From Paramicrosporidium saccamoebae (lineage: Eukaryota; Rozellomycota), in assembly GCA_002794465.1 (NCBI GenBank), contig MTSL01000150.1:1-64000 (forward strand): a stretch of DNA of 64,000 nucleotides, given 5' to 3'. The notes beneath the pieces were generated by a model that worked only from the letters and a program-made list of their open reading frames with translations, did not search any database and was not told the origin of the DNA. Position numbers and translations under genes: made by a program. This document shows, piece by piece, positions 8,204-18,359 of the stretch. Positions within the stretch are counted from its first letter, which is position 1, and every line of letters starts with the position of its first letter.

Positions 8204-9057
8204 ATGTTGCTCCTTGCATTGCTGGTGTGGATATTGGCGCTGGCGACTGCTAATTTAGTTTCGGCGTTTGGAAATTTCGCACATCGTCTGATTGCTACGC
8301 TTGTATGGGAACGTCTTGAGCCGGACACTCGCATTGGCATCCGCTCCCTCATTGGAGCTAGCTCCTTTAGCTCGTTGGCATGTTGGGCCGACGAAGTAAA
8401 GCACCAGCCGGAATACAAGTGGACCCAGCGTTTGCATTTTGCGGACATGCCGGACGATCCTCCCACGTATTGTGCCGTTGACTTTACTGCGGATGACAAT
8501 GTCGTGTCGGCGGCAATCAACTTTACCAGACGAGCACGGAAAAGCAAGGAGGATTTGGCGTTCATGATTCACTTCTTAATGGACCTGCACATGCCGATGC
8601 ATTGTAGTCCCTAGGTTCTGGCTGATCTTGTAGTGACTGCCAAGAAGAATGGCGGAAACCGGGTAAAGTTGCTCGATACTAGTGGCGAGAGGAACAGAAG
8701 AATAACCCTGCATTATTTGCTCGATTCCTTCATCTTTCACGTAATACTGACATTGTGGCTCAGGTTTAGAGAATAGTGCACCTTTCACATCAGGGGAGCT
8801 ACTCGCGATTTTTCCGACTACTCCGATCACGACGTACCAAGCACCGTCCCTGTTTGCCCACCCACTGTCTGGAGTCTTGTGTATGGAAATGGACCCGACA
8901 CAGTAGCATGTTAAATTGTCGTCATTTCTGGAATCTTCCCACCAACATGCTCGTCGACTCGTATGTCATGATGCACCACGAGGCCGTCATCAAGTTGCTC
9001 CTCCTCACTGCCGATCGCGTCGCCGAAGCTCTCCACAATGTTTTCCTTGACATTTGA
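8204..9057 (+). CDS. Secreted S1/P1-type nuclease
   Basis: A zinc-dependent single-strand nuclease family. The signal peptide MLLLALLVWILALATANLVSA ends just before FGNFAH. Visible zinc-site motifs are GNFAH, ACWADEV, RLHFAD, MIHFLMDLHMPMH, NGGN and TLHYLLD. A 30-nt intron (8604-8633) is needed to join HMPMH to LTAKKNGGN. The C-terminal third is less certain: introns at 8741-8776 (36 nt) and 8881-8906 (26 nt) give a 253-residue frame ending DRVAEALHNVF, which matches the family's last helix. The first residue of the mature protein, normally Trp, is Phe. It could scavenge nucleotides from host nucleic acid. Confidence 0.75.
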
Positions 9058-9177
9058 AACTATTAGTACTCAAAACATAATGAAGTTTTAAATGGCCATT
9101 ATAACAGAGTATACCAATATTGATGTTATACTTGCGGACCATGGATAGGGATTGTTGCGTGATGGCAGCATTATCGC

Positions 9178-9240
9178 GCTATCACGTTACCACGTTAACA
9201 CGTTACCACTTTATCACTTTATCACGTTATCACGTCACCA
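9178..9240. repeat. Short tandem repeat, about 9-bp unit
   Basis: About seven imperfect copies of TATCACGTTACCACGTT-like units (8-9 bp periodicity). Non-coding, between the S1/P1 nuclease and the next gene. Confidence 0.75.
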
Positions 9241-9490
9241 CAGGGTCAACATAAATGGGCGGCAGGGAATTACCAATTGGGGCGGACTCACCGACAGTGT
9301 CCAAGCATTAAAGAGCCAATATTTCCACTCCTCGCCTCTCCATACTCGGAAAAGTACCCAGCATCCAGCTAAAATTCTACTACTTTGCACTATAAGCTTT
9401 ACATAATTGAAGCCGTATAGTTGATACATCTCATTAGAAAATATTTTACTTGTAGTTATTAAGTTGGAAAAATGGGCCCGCCCAATTAGT

Positions 9491-9634
9491 CCAGTATATA
9501 TGTCATGTCCAATGTAGATGTCATGCCCAATATAAATGTCATGTCCAATGTAAATGCCATGTCCAGTATAAATGTCATGTCCAGTATAAATTTCATGTCC
9601 AGTATAAATGTCATGTCCAGCATATATGCCATGC
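9491..9634. repeat. 18-bp minisatellite, eight units
   Basis: Eight 18-bp units of the type CCAGTATAAATGTCATGT with few mismatches, starting at 9491 and followed by a partial unit. It abuts the stop codon (9642) of the secreted protein on the minus strand, so a change of that stop would add GHDIYT-like hexapeptides only if the frame shifted. Confidence 0.9.
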
Positions 9635-9641
9635 CCAGTGT

Positions 9642-10310
9642 CTACACGGGAGGGCTTTGGGGTTTTAGGGACAAGATGGAATTGTACCATTGGATAATCT
9701 CAAGGTCGGTAATACCCTTTTTGATTTTCAGTACCATTGCCGGGTCATGGAACATGGGCAACTCGCTCCATAGATCCCATCCTGTCGGATACGCATCTCG
9801 ACAGGTGAAGAACATGACTAGAGCCTTCTTCGCCCAATACACATCATTAAACTCGGAGCCACGCAAAGAGTTCTTTACATACACTTCGATATAGTTTCGA
9901 GAGTTTTCTGCGTTCCGGGTTCTGGTTTTAAAGGTGGCATCATGCAAGAGTCTGTGGATCGACGGGTACAGACAATAATTCGCGTCCATCTTCTTGACCG
10001 CCGCCTTGCATTCAGCGCTGATAGTAACAGGCACAAGGGAGACTTTGATCTCTGGAGCTGGTGCAAGAGGTTCTGCCCGAGCTCTGACCTCTAAAACTTG
10101 CATCAAGTGGTTGATTCGAGTATTTCTCCTTTCCTCTTGTTTCGCTTCTTGCACAGGTGTCGACTCCACCCCTTTTGCCGTCGCCTTTTCATGTCCAGGA
10201 TTTGGCAGCTGCCCACTCTCAACGTCGGTGGGCTCGGTTCCCATAGTGACTGTGGAAAATGCGACAAGTGCAAAGGACTGTAAAGTGAATAGGATCTTCC
10301 AAAGGTTCAT
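9642..10310 (-). CDS. Secreted protein of unknown function
   Basis: A 222-residue protein if started at ATG 10310, which gives a clear signal peptide (MNLWKILFTLQSFALVAFS). The open frame goes on upstream to 10445 but without support. A polar Pro/Glu/Lys-rich linker (about residues 25-75) is followed by a domain with four Cys residues or fewer (ECKAAVKKMDANYCLYPSIH, FFTCRDAYPTGWDLW) and aromatic-rich motifs such as NYIEVYVKNSLRGSEF. No family recognised. It sits in the secreted-protein region and is intron-free like its neighbours. Confidence 0.65.
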   Translation of the reverse strand: MNLWKILFTLQSFALVAFSTVTMGTEPTDVESGQLPNPGHEKATAKGVESTPVQEAKQEERRNTRINHLMQVLEVRARAEPLAPAPEIKVSLVPVTISAECKAAVKKMDANYCLYPSIHRLLHDATFKTRTRNAENSRNYIEVYVKNSLRGSEFNDVYWAKKALVMFFTCRDAYPTGWDLWSELPMFHDPAMVLKIKKGITDLEIIQWYNSILSLKPQSPPV

Positions 10311-10518
10311 CGTTGCTGTGGCGCTCAATCCCTGGCGGTGTTCACCATTTAACAGGGGCTGATCTGCCCCAATAAAGACAGCCATTTTACCGGGGATTCG
10401 CCGATTGAGATCGTTTATGGGCATTATGCGCCAGCCACATCCCAATAATTAAGAGGACCGAATATTATTTCCATCTTATCAGTTTAATATTGGCTTACTA
10501 TCAACTCGGCATTTGCCC

Positions 10519-12072
10519 ATGAGATTGGCTCTTGTTCTGGTGGTGTTGCAGACTTTGGAATGTCTCCAACTCCAGTGCTCTGTGACACAAATGCTGGGTC
10601 ATTTTACAATAGAGACCCTTGAGACATATTTCGAGAGCGTTGGTCCGCATCGGGAAGACTATCTGACGTTGGTGCGCATCCTCCAATATCGCGAGTTTGA
10701 CTTTCAGTCCCTTTGGAACGCCCTGCCACCCAACCCTCTTATTGTGAAACGTGACTGGGAGCTTATTGCGGAACAGTGCGTCCATCTCATGCCAATCGCT
10801 CGAGTGCAAAAGGTCGACAATATGATCCATCTTCTGGAGCTGTTCGAGTTGCCCATTCTCTTTGCAACCCGCGCCTGGGATCCAACCATTGTCTCGCCAT
10901 TCGTCTGGAGTCCCATCCTCGGTCATATTGCTCGGACACAGCTACATTTGGTAGAGTCCAAGGAATGGTGTAGTCTGCTAGCCACCAGTCTCAACGGCGA
11001 CGTATTGTCATTAGATCTGGATAATTGGAAGCTCTTTGATTCAGAATGCGTAAGCATGTTTGTTAAACGTGGCGGCAGGCTGAGCCTCCCAACCACATCT
11101 GGACACGAATGTCCCGAAATTATGCTCCGAGCTGCCCACTTGTTGCGTACAACAATGGGGGATTTCACAATGGGATTAGTAACGGGACTGACATTGCTAC
11201 TTTACGGTAATTCACTACTGGTTAGGCATCTTCGAGACTGGGCCAGCATCCACTCTGACGAAGCACACCGCAAAACTGCATTTGAATATCTGATAGTGTA
11301 CTTTTCTAAATTCACCTTCAAGAATGATTATGAAGCAGCCATGTTCCGATTCGAGCTGGGTCTGGAGGCCATATCTCGAAAAGTAATGGCCGCCCGTCAA
11401 TATATGGAGCAATTGTTAACCGTTTACTCTCCCCATCAAATTTCGCCCTACCAAGCAAGCCAGGTGCTTGGCTTGCTGGGACAGAGCAGTATGGACACTA
11501 AGGGGGCTTGGCATTCCGATTGGCATGGATTGCCGTCAAACCATCCGGCATGGCCACGCCATTTTGTTCCAATCAAAGAACAACATTTGGCTTGGCGACT
11601 ACAACACGTCACATTGCCGCCTGCCTCTCAGCTCATCCGCACCATCAATCCAGACGGTTTGAGGCGCCTACTCGTCCCAAAAAAGCTCTACACCCACGGC
11701 AGTATTTACATTGATGACGCCCTATTCAACCTAGTGCAGCTGATGAGGGATGAAGAGTTGCGAATCCGAACCACAACTGTGCAAGACGTCTCCGCTGTGT
11801 ATAATATAGTGGCCGCCGAGGGAACCCTCCGGTTTGCTTGTTTGGCAGCTACGCTTGAGGAAATTACATTGTATCTGAAAATCCGTCTTGCCTTGCACGC
11901 ATTGCTCGCCCATCCATTGCCGTCCCTGACATTGGAGCTGTTCAAGACGCGCATTAATCCACGCAGTCTCTGTCTCAATCCCCCCGTCCCTGAGGTATTC
12001 TCTGCTCTCGTACAAGGACTGCGTCGGATTATTTGCAAATGGCGCTTGTCCAAGTCTTTAATTCTGCGTTGA
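10519..12072 (+). CDS. Large secreted helical protein, superfamily member L
   Basis: A 517-residue protein starting at ATG 10519 with signal peptide MRLALVLVVLQTLECLQ. The rest is predicted almost wholly alpha-helical, rich in Leu and aromatic residues, with no membrane segment and no repeat. Weak common features with the genes at 12.3, 14.2, 18.4, 34.6 and 36.2 kb are size, signal peptide, a start of the type Y.TL..L..YREFDF, and a middle block with W..R followed by helical LALHALLAH. Function unknown. It converges on the next gene, with an LTR-like repeat between them. No intron. Confidence 0.75.
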   Translation: MRLALVLVVLQTLECLQLQCSVTQMLGHFTIETLETYFESVGPHREDYLTLVRILQYREFDFQSLWNALPPNPLIVKRDWELIAEQCVHLMPIARVQKVDNMIHLLELFELPILFATRAWDPTIVSPFVWSPILGHIARTQLHLVESKEWCSLLATSLNGDVLSLDLDNWKLFDSECVSMFVKRGGRLSLPTTSGHECPEIMLRAAHLLRTTMGDFTMGLVTGLTLLLYGNSLLVRHLRDWASIHSDEAHRKTAFEYLIVYFSKFTFKNDYEAAMFRFELGLEAISRKVMAARQYMEQLLTVYSPHQISPYQASQVLGLLGQSSMDTKGAWHSDWHGLPSNHPAWPRHFVPIKEQHLAWRLQHVTLPPASQLIRTINPDGLRRLLVPKKLYTHGSIYIDDALFNLVQLMRDEELRIRTTTVQDVSAVYNIVAAEGTLRFACLAATLEEITLYLKIRLALHALLAHPLPSLTLELFKTRINPRSLCLNPPVPEVFSALVQGLRRIICKWRLSKSLILR

Positions 12073-12154
12073 TCGGGTTTACGATTATGCAGGTGCCAAT
12101 TTCGTGACTCGCTAGTCTGACAATTAGCTCTAATAGAATTTATTTGCGCACTAA

Positions 12155-12305
12155 TGTGAGGGATGGATTAGTTGGGTACTTGAGAACAATTTCCCAGTTT
12201 AGAGAAAGACAGTGGGATTAGTATCTTTACCATGTGGGGATTACTACTACGTCGCTTGTGACCATGGACGGGCTTAACATTGATAATAGTTTCCTCACTG
12301 TGCGG
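12155..12305 (+). mobile_element. Degenerate LTR-like repeat, copy 4
   Basis: It starts TGTGAGGGATGGATTAGTTGGG and contains TTTCCCAGTTTAGAGAAAGAC, ATCTTTACCATGTGGGGATTACTACTACGTC, in the same order as the copies at 24.7 and 47.3 kb. The 3' end is decayed (TCCTCACTGTGCGGCA for CCCCACTACGCGACA). It lies between two convergent secreted-protein genes. Confidence 0.55.
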
Positions 12306-12313
12306 CAAACTGA

Positions 12314-13897
12314 CTACCGGATACATTTTCCCAGCTCTTGAGCATTAGTAAAGTATAATTTCAGGTTGGAAGAATCCAAACCTGCCAACGTCAAAACTGC
12401 CTGTTTAGCATGCAGACCTACTCGTACATGGTATTCACGTTCGATAGATCGACGGTCGGGGGGATTCGAAAACCACAACGCTGCAATTTGCTCGCTGATG
12501 GCGTCGTCCCATCGACCCGTGAGGGTAAAGATGTAGAGAACGGCGTTGTAGATGGCTCGAGTAATCGTGGTGGATTTGGTCGAGACAAAACGACCATAGT
12601 TGGAGGTATGATGCTGCATGATCGAATGCTGTTTCATTACTGCCAAAAACCATTCGCAAAGGGAGAGAGAGTCATGAATGACAGTCCTGATTGTTTCCGT
12701 CTCTTTTCCATCCTCTTCGCCCATCTCCAAACTGGCTATCATGGGGCTAGCAAAGACTCTTGGAAAGTTTTTCAGGTCGTTGCCCCACAAAAATTTGTAC
12801 ACGCTGGCAAAATCCACAATACCGCCTTTAAAATCTAACGGCTCCTCTTTGGGCAGCAATGCCAATTGTTGCCATCGCAGAAAACGAACGGCCAATGGCG
12901 CTGATGGCAGACGATCGCTTGGATACAGTCGCAGCATCTTGCGGAATGTCGCCTCCCACAGCGACCGGTTGAGACATTCGCAATGGTCAAAATTAAACTC
13001 TGTATCAGTCAACAATAGCTTGAACGGATAGGGCGCCATGTCTGTGCCGCATTTGGAAAGCAGAAAACACATGGACTCGCATTGAGCCGCATTGTTTACT
13101 TCGGACTGCATGACTCCATATTTGACAGCTTTGTCCAAGGCAACTCGGATGACCCTCACCGTGTTCACCAGCCAAGCCGACCTCTCAGTGGCGTTGGCCA
13201 CATTGGACGTCATTTCTACGACAGCCTCCAAAGTTTCAATGTGCTTTACTTTGTTGCTCAAATACCCTTTGAATACGGAATATATGGGCGTTTGAACGTT
13301 CATGATTAAAGACTGGGCGCGCTGTTGGTGAATCCACATCACAGAACGTACCCAGCGTTGCCACACTTGCAAGAACAGCAGCGGCTCTATGGATGTCTCT
13401 AGTTTGCTGAGCAGATAATCGTCGAACGACGGGGCCACAAAGGTGGAGGAGATGGCCTTCCAGGCGTCGTCGGCAACATTCCACGGATCAGAATGAGGCA
13501 GACCCCTAGTGAACAAACGGTGTTGATGGCGTTGCACTGAGGCTAATAAAACCTGCACGTCGCCTGTAAAGGCCCAAATCATAAAATCGCCTGTGGGAGG
13601 GACACTGGGTAGGAGTCTAGCGTCTAGAAACGCCGAATGCAGCTCAGGATAGGGCTGGACCGCTTCTGCGATCAAAGCCTCCCACTCTTCATCGCCATCC
13701 CACGTAATATCTATGAGCTGTGCGGGGGAGAGGAGCTGCGACAGTAAAGTCAGCCCTTCCCGGTTCATGGAGACCGAGTCGACAATAGTAGCGAGCACAC
13801 GGTTGGGTATATCCCATAGAAACGCTTCTGGAAAATCCTCAAGCACAATACAATGAGCTAACAGCCCAATAGACAACAATACCAACAGCCGAATCAT
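12314..13897 (-). CDS. Large secreted helical protein, superfamily member M
   Basis: A 527-residue protein from ATG 13897, signal peptide MIRLLVLLSIGLLAHCIV. It is clearly related to the next gene (14182-15789): LWEATFRKMLRLYPSDRLP with RFLRWQQLALL, and TRAIYNAVLYIFTLTGRWDD, recur there at the same positions. Otherwise all-helical with scattered Cys pairs (QCESMCFLLSKC, DHCECLN). Function unknown. Intron-free. The frame is open upstream to 13948 but lacks an ATG there. Confidence 0.78.
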   Translation of the reverse strand: MIRLLVLLSIGLLAHCIVLEDFPEAFLWDIPNRVLATIVDSVSMNREGLTLLSQLLSPAQLIDITWDGDEEWEALIAEAVQPYPELHSAFLDARLLPSVPPTGDFMIWAFTGDVQVLLASVQRHQHRLFTRGLPHSDPWNVADDAWKAISSTFVAPSFDDYLLSKLETSIEPLLFLQVWQRWVRSVMWIHQQRAQSLIMNVQTPIYSVFKGYLSNKVKHIETLEAVVEMTSNVANATERSAWLVNTVRVIRVALDKAVKYGVMQSEVNNAAQCESMCFLLSKCGTDMAPYPFKLLLTDTEFNFDHCECLNRSLWEATFRKMLRLYPSDRLPSAPLAVRFLRWQQLALLPKEEPLDFKGGIVDFASVYKFLWGNDLKNFPRVFASPMIASLEMGEEDGKETETIRTVIHDSLSLCEWFLAVMKQHSIMQHHTSNYGRFVSTKSTTITRAIYNAVLYIFTLTGRWDDAISEQIAALWFSNPPDRRSIEREYHVRVGLHAKQAVLTLAGLDSSNLKLYFTNAQELGKCIR

Positions 13898-14181
13898 TTT
13901 GCAAGGGTGACCAGGGAATCGATACTCGGATAACAAGACTCTAAGCAAACCCTTGAACGATCAGAGTATATGGGTGAGTGTCTTGGACACTGTGAATCTC
14001 CTGGGCGTTTTAAAAGATGCAGATATTTGTGAGGTTAGGATTAAAGGCCCCTTTATTGGTATCCTTGGCCCATAGTTATGCTATTTCACAGTATTACAAA
14101 TCTTTAAATGTTACAAACATACTAATACCTAACAGACTGTATACACCTTTGCACTACTCGCATGTACATAATGTTGTATTC

Positions 14182-15789
14182 TCACTCTGATCTAAAGACG
14201 GGGTCGGTGAGATGAAAATGTTGTGTGAATATTTGATATTCCACCGACATCCAACTCGTAATCATCTCCTCCGCATCGACCAGTAGCTCATCATAGGCCG
14301 TTCTCACTTGATCTGGCTTGGCAAAGTCGAGACGAGCGTGGGGCCACCATAGATGCATGATATTTGGATTCACCAGAGAATTCCATTTTCCGGTGAGGGC
14401 AAATTGGTATCGGACGGCGTTGAAGACGGCCCTGGTGTGCATTGAAGACACGAGAAGATGTTCCTTTAGTGCATGGCTATACAGACAGAAGCCTTCACGG
14501 ACGACCTGCAGATACCAAGTGCACATTTCCAGTAGGGTCCGCACCATATGCGTCTTTCCCAGATAGACTAGCGTCACCGGATCGGGAAGGGTGAGAGAAT
14601 GTTTAAACAATCCCTCCCCCATGGTCGCAGCAACTTCAGTGACGGTCAGGAGGAAGGGGAGGCGTTTGACAGAACTGAACAGTACATAAAGAGCCTGCCA
14701 CCGGACATACCGTGTCTCATATGGCTCATACGGCAGCACTTCTCCTGGATAATACCTCATCAGAGCGTAAAACATGGCCTTCCATTGATGTGGATGCTGC
14801 TGATTGGGCGACCACAGGATATACGGGGAGTTTAACAGAGCCAAAAAGTTCATGGGAGCAAAGTCATTCGGATCCATCTGTTCCAAGATAATTGCCAGAA
14901 TGGCAAGTTGTTCAGATTTAGACAGTTTGGGTAGCAAGACCAGAAAAGTATCCAGAAGCCACGCCGATGCCTCCTTTTTTTCCAATTCTGCAACCATTCC
15001 GATGATCTGATAAATAACCTCTATGGCAGTTGCTTGATCGTGGAGGTAGGCATCCAGAAGGAGTACGGTTGCATCATCAGTCACGCCAACAACAGCTGTG
15101 GACAGACTATTTAATTTTCGTTGCCATTGTCGCACATATAGTAATTGTTGTTCCATCCCATTGCTCCGGATGTATCTTTGGTGTAAATACTCGTCATAAA
15201 TGGGACGATTAAGATTGACTGGAAAGAAACGCCAGGCATCCTCGGCCAACAACCATGGTCTGGGAACGTCAGCAAGCAAATCGGCATGGCGATGGATCCT
15301 CATGTTTTCGAGCCGCTCCACATCACTGAACTTGGAGAAGTCAGAACCTTCCACCCACAAGATCCCACGGAAACCCGTAGTGGGCACCAGGCCCATGTAC
15401 TGTTCATTGAGCATCTGCGAGTTTAGTAGAATGTGCAGCGTGGGACGGGAGGAGATGGCAGTAATCAAAGGCCTACTCCATGGAGTGGTCCACAGCGGTT
15501 GGTTAAGAAAGTGGGGCAGACCAAACAGTACTCCCACCAGCTCCACCGCGCGTATATAATTAAAGTTGACACATTCCAGCATCCGGTACATTTTTTCATA
15601 GCTCGTGTCCCACAGAATCGTATTCAATTTTTCTCTAATAATCACTGCCCTTATAGTGAGAAACAGAGCGAAACATGCAATTTTGACGATCCACGAGACT
15701 CTGGTAGACCATGGAAATTTAGCGAAACACGGAAATTCAGCGAAAAACGAAAATTTAGCGAAACACGAAAATTTAGCGAAAAAGTTCAT
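14182..15789 (-). CDS. Large secreted helical protein, superfamily member N
   Basis: A 535-residue paralogue of the preceding gene, same strand. Shared blocks include QWKAMFYALMRYYPGEVLP, RYVRWQALYVL and TRAVFNAVRYQFALTGKWNS. The start at ATG 15789 leads into four FAKFSCF-like hexapeptide repeats encoded by an 18-bp tandem repeat, then a hydrophobic stretch (WIVKIACFALFLTIRAVII) that could be the signal or anchor. The repeat puts a Phe/Lys-rich extension in front of the signal, which its relatives lack. Function unknown. Confidence 0.75.
   Translation of the reverse strand: MNFFAKFSCFAKFSFFAEFPCFAKFPWSTRVSWIVKIACFALFLTIRAVIIREKLNTILWDTSYEKMYRMLECVNFNYIRAVELVGVLFGLPHFLNQPLWTTPWSRPLITAISSRPTLHILLNSQMLNEQYMGLVPTTGFRGILWVEGSDFSKFSDVERLENMRIHRHADLLADVPRPWLLAEDAWRFFPVNLNRPIYDEYLHQRYIRSNGMEQQLLYVRQWQRKLNSLSTAVVGVTDDATVLLLDAYLHDQATAIEVIYQIIGMVAELEKKEASAWLLDTFLVLLPKLSKSEQLAILAIILEQMDPNDFAPMNFLALLNSPYILWSPNQQHPHQWKAMFYALMRYYPGEVLPYEPYETRYVRWQALYVLFSSVKRLPFLLTVTEVAATMGEGLFKHSLTLPDPVTLVYLGKTHMVRTLLEMCTWYLQVVREGFCLYSHALKEHLLVSSMHTRAVFNAVRYQFALTGKWNSLVNPNIMHLWWPHARLDFAKPDQVRTAYDELLVDAEEMITSWMSVEYQIFTQHFHLTDPVFRSE
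15713..15784 (-). repeat. Four 18-bp units inside the N-terminal coding region
   Basis: Units GAAAATTTAGCGAAACAC and variants at 15713, 15731, 15749 and 15767. On the minus strand they encode six-residue repeats of the form FAKFSx. Units differ at only a few bases, so the array is young or homogenised. Confidence 0.9.
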
Positions 15790-15942
15790 CTCCGACGCCC
15801 CTGCCGGTGGCAATTACAACAATATCCGTTAAAACCAAAATGTTTCTTTTGGGATATAGAGGATACTGAAACAATTCATTGCTCATGCTTTTCCCATACA
15901 AACTTGATCAAAATACCACACTGATTGTATTTATTCTCATCC

Positions 15943-17008
15943 TTAGCGTGGAGTCTGCAGGAAGGGATTAGGAGTCTGTGCTGCCGACGGCAAGGACATT
16001 CTCTTACTATTGGAAAAATTGAACGATGGTGCTGGTGGCGCCGGCGGGGGTTTCACTGCCGTAGTAAATAATGATGGTGGGTTTGGTAGCATCTGAGCTC
16101 CCGTGTCCCTATTTGTAGCCATACCGTTATTGACTAATCCCCCCGCTCCACTATTCCCACTTGCACCGCTAATCCCACTCACCCCGCTCATACCGTCTTC
16201 CTTTAGTTTGACAGTTCGAGGGGCAAATGGATCGCGAGTATCACCACGATATTTTGTCAAAAAGGTCCGATAGACTGATTTAAGTCGATCCAAATCTTCT
16301 TCCAAAAGGGCCACTCGTCCAGCCAGTGCCAAGAACAGGTCGTGTTGATGACGCAATGAACTCCGTAACATGTCCACACTGAATCGATTGCTCTGATTCA
16401 GCTGCTCTAATTGACGCGACAATGTCTACTAATCAACAAACCAATTAGCAGTTTACCTCGGCTGCATCCACCAATTCAACGACCTGTGTTTCTAGACGAG
16501 AAATCATTTCCTCCAGCAAACTCAAATCGGAAGGCGTTATAACGGGTACCCATTTCATATGGCCGTCCGGTCCCGTTTGTCGCGATGAAATAACCATTCG
16601 TGCTACTTCCTCGCCGTATCGCCAGAAACGGTTCAATACGCGTTTTGCAGCATCCACATGCCCGCGACACGTCTCGTTGGCGCCCTCACAGACTGCCACA
16701 CGGTCCGCAAATCCCGCCACCTCCCGTGCCAGTCCCGCCGTATCCGTATACGGCTGACTCGCCAATGCAACACTTTGGTCATGCGCCAACCGGAGCGTCC
16801 GTTCTACCGTCTCCAAATTGGCGCGTAAATCTGCCGGTAGGTCTGTAAATTTTGTTTCCTTTGGAAACGGCATGCCTGTCACTGGTTGGGCGATTGTCGG
16901 TAGACTCATTCCCACCTGCTGGCCAAACATTCCCGAATACTGTTGCTGAGGCTGGGTCGCTCCAAAAAGCGAATTTGTTGGAGGCTGCTGTGGTGCAAAG
17001 TTGAACAT
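15943..17008 (-). CDS. Nucleoporin Nup49/Nup58-type, central channel
   Basis: Spliced from 16457-17008 and 15943-16425 across a 31-nt intron (16426-16456), 344 residues. The N-terminus is short and FG-poor (MFNFAPQQP, SLFGATQPQQQ, GMFGQ) compared with fungal relatives that carry many GLFG repeats. It is followed by the conserved KFTDLPADLRANLETVERTLR block and a long alpha-helical coiled-coil region (about 60-260). The tail is Pro/Asn/Ser-rich with FNFSN and NPFLQTP. This is the layout of Nup49 (yeast) / NUP58 (animals), which form the Nsp1/NUP62 complex. The gene diverges from RFC3. Confidence 0.75.
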
Positions 17009-17197
17009 TTCAATGGTACTTTTTTAACAAATTCAATTACTGGGGCTTGGTATTTTTTACATTTAACGGAAAATCGATTACTGAGATTCGAGAAATCCCT
17101 TATTAAACTATAAATCAATTACCAGTCATTATTCGGATTATCTGACATTACCGGTATTTCTTCCCCTCATCCCGCCCCGCCCGATTCTTAACATATA

Positions 17198-18262
17198 ATG
17201 GACAAGGGAAAGGAACGTGTCCCTATGGATATTGACGGCCCAACAGGGAATATGCCATGGGTGGAAAAATACCGTCCCACTGCATTGGACCAGGTTGTCC
17301 ATCATGTAGACATTATCAATACTCGTAGCCCATTCAATTGTTGACTGATTGTAGTGCGGAAATTCCTGAAAGAGGGTCGGTTGCCGCATCTTCTCTTCTA
17401 CGGTCCGCCTGGCACTGGAAAGACGAGCACCGCCCTCGCCCTTGCAAACGACGTCTTTGGGCCAATGCGGGGCGGAATGGTTCTGGAACTGAATGCCAGC
17501 GACGAACGAGGCATTGCCGTGGTCCGTGAACAGATAAAAACCTTTGCAGCCACCAAATCCCTCTCCTCCGTCGGGGTGGGTGGTCCAGCATTCAAACTGA
17601 TTGTATTGGACGAATGCGATGCAATGACTAATGCCGCCCAGAGTGCTTTACGGCGGGTCATGGAAAAGTACGTCCGAAATGTGCGGTTTGTACTCGTCTG
17701 CAATTATGTTGGTCAGATTATCCCCGCCCTGCAGTCTCGATGCACCCGTTTCCGCTTCTCGCCCCTCCCCATCGATGCCCTGAAAAGCCGTTTAGAGTTG
17801 GCAGGCCGGAATGAGGGTCTGACCATTGAGGAGACTGCCAAGAATGCCATCATCCGATTGGCCGGAGGCGATATGCGTCGTATTCTCAACGTCCTTCAAG
17901 CTGCCGCTGCCTCGGCTGACAATGTCATTACCGAAGATTGCGTCTATGCAGTAACAGCGGCTCCCCATCCGGCCGATTTGGACCGCATCTTCAAAACTCT
18001 ACTGGACCAAACAGATTATGCTGCTGCCCTTGCCCTCCTTCGGCAATTACAACTTTCCAAAGGATTGGCGTTGGTGGACATTGTGCAAGCCATGTTCGAC
18101 CGCCTCTCTCAAATTGCCATTCCCGACGAAATGCGTCTTTTTGCGACAAAACAATTGGCTGAGATTGAGTATCATCTTGCACGTGGTGCTACTGATTCCG
18201 TGCAGCTCCCTGCCGTAGTGGGAACCTTTTTTGTTGCCCGTACCTTCCTCAAAGCCCAATGA
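17198..18262 (+). CDS. RFC3: Replication factor C small subunit, Rfc3-type (human RFC5)
   Basis: Spliced from 17198-17324 and 17355-18262 across a 30-nt intron (17325-17354), 344 residues. It is a clamp-loader AAA+ subunit that helps load PCNA. Motifs: PWVEKYRP (RFC box II), Walker A YGPPGTGKTS, Walker B LIVLDECDAMT, SRCTRF (arginine finger), GDMRRILNVLQ (sensor 2). RFRFSPLPIDAL and the C-terminal KGLALVDIV and LATKQLAEIEYHL blocks resemble yeast Rfc3 rather than Rfc2 or Rfc4. The intron falls in the helix after VDIINT. Confidence 0.9.
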
Positions 18263-18359
18263 ACACGGCAAATTCAACCACGGATCCTAGTATTACATTG
18301 ATATATAAACACGTTGGCTCTATTTATGCTTTTGGCCCACTAGTAACTCCATTCGGCTT

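Larger units (their letters stand above)
9058..9641. other. Repeat-rich intergenic region
   Basis: No gene supported. It holds the 9-bp repeat at 9178-9240 and the 18-bp minisatellite at 9491-9634. Open frames over the minisatellite exist on both strands only because its unit length is a multiple of three. Confidence 0.6.

Noticed and set aside
9235-9690. Minus-strand frame with GHDIYT hexapeptide repeats
   Set aside because: It is the translation of an 18-bp minisatellite that stays open on both strands because the unit is a multiple of three; no signal, domain or paralogue, and it overlaps the better-supported gene ending at 9642.
9505-9894. Plus-strand frame with MSSINV repeats
   Set aside because: Same minisatellite read on the other strand, running antisense into the secreted-protein gene.
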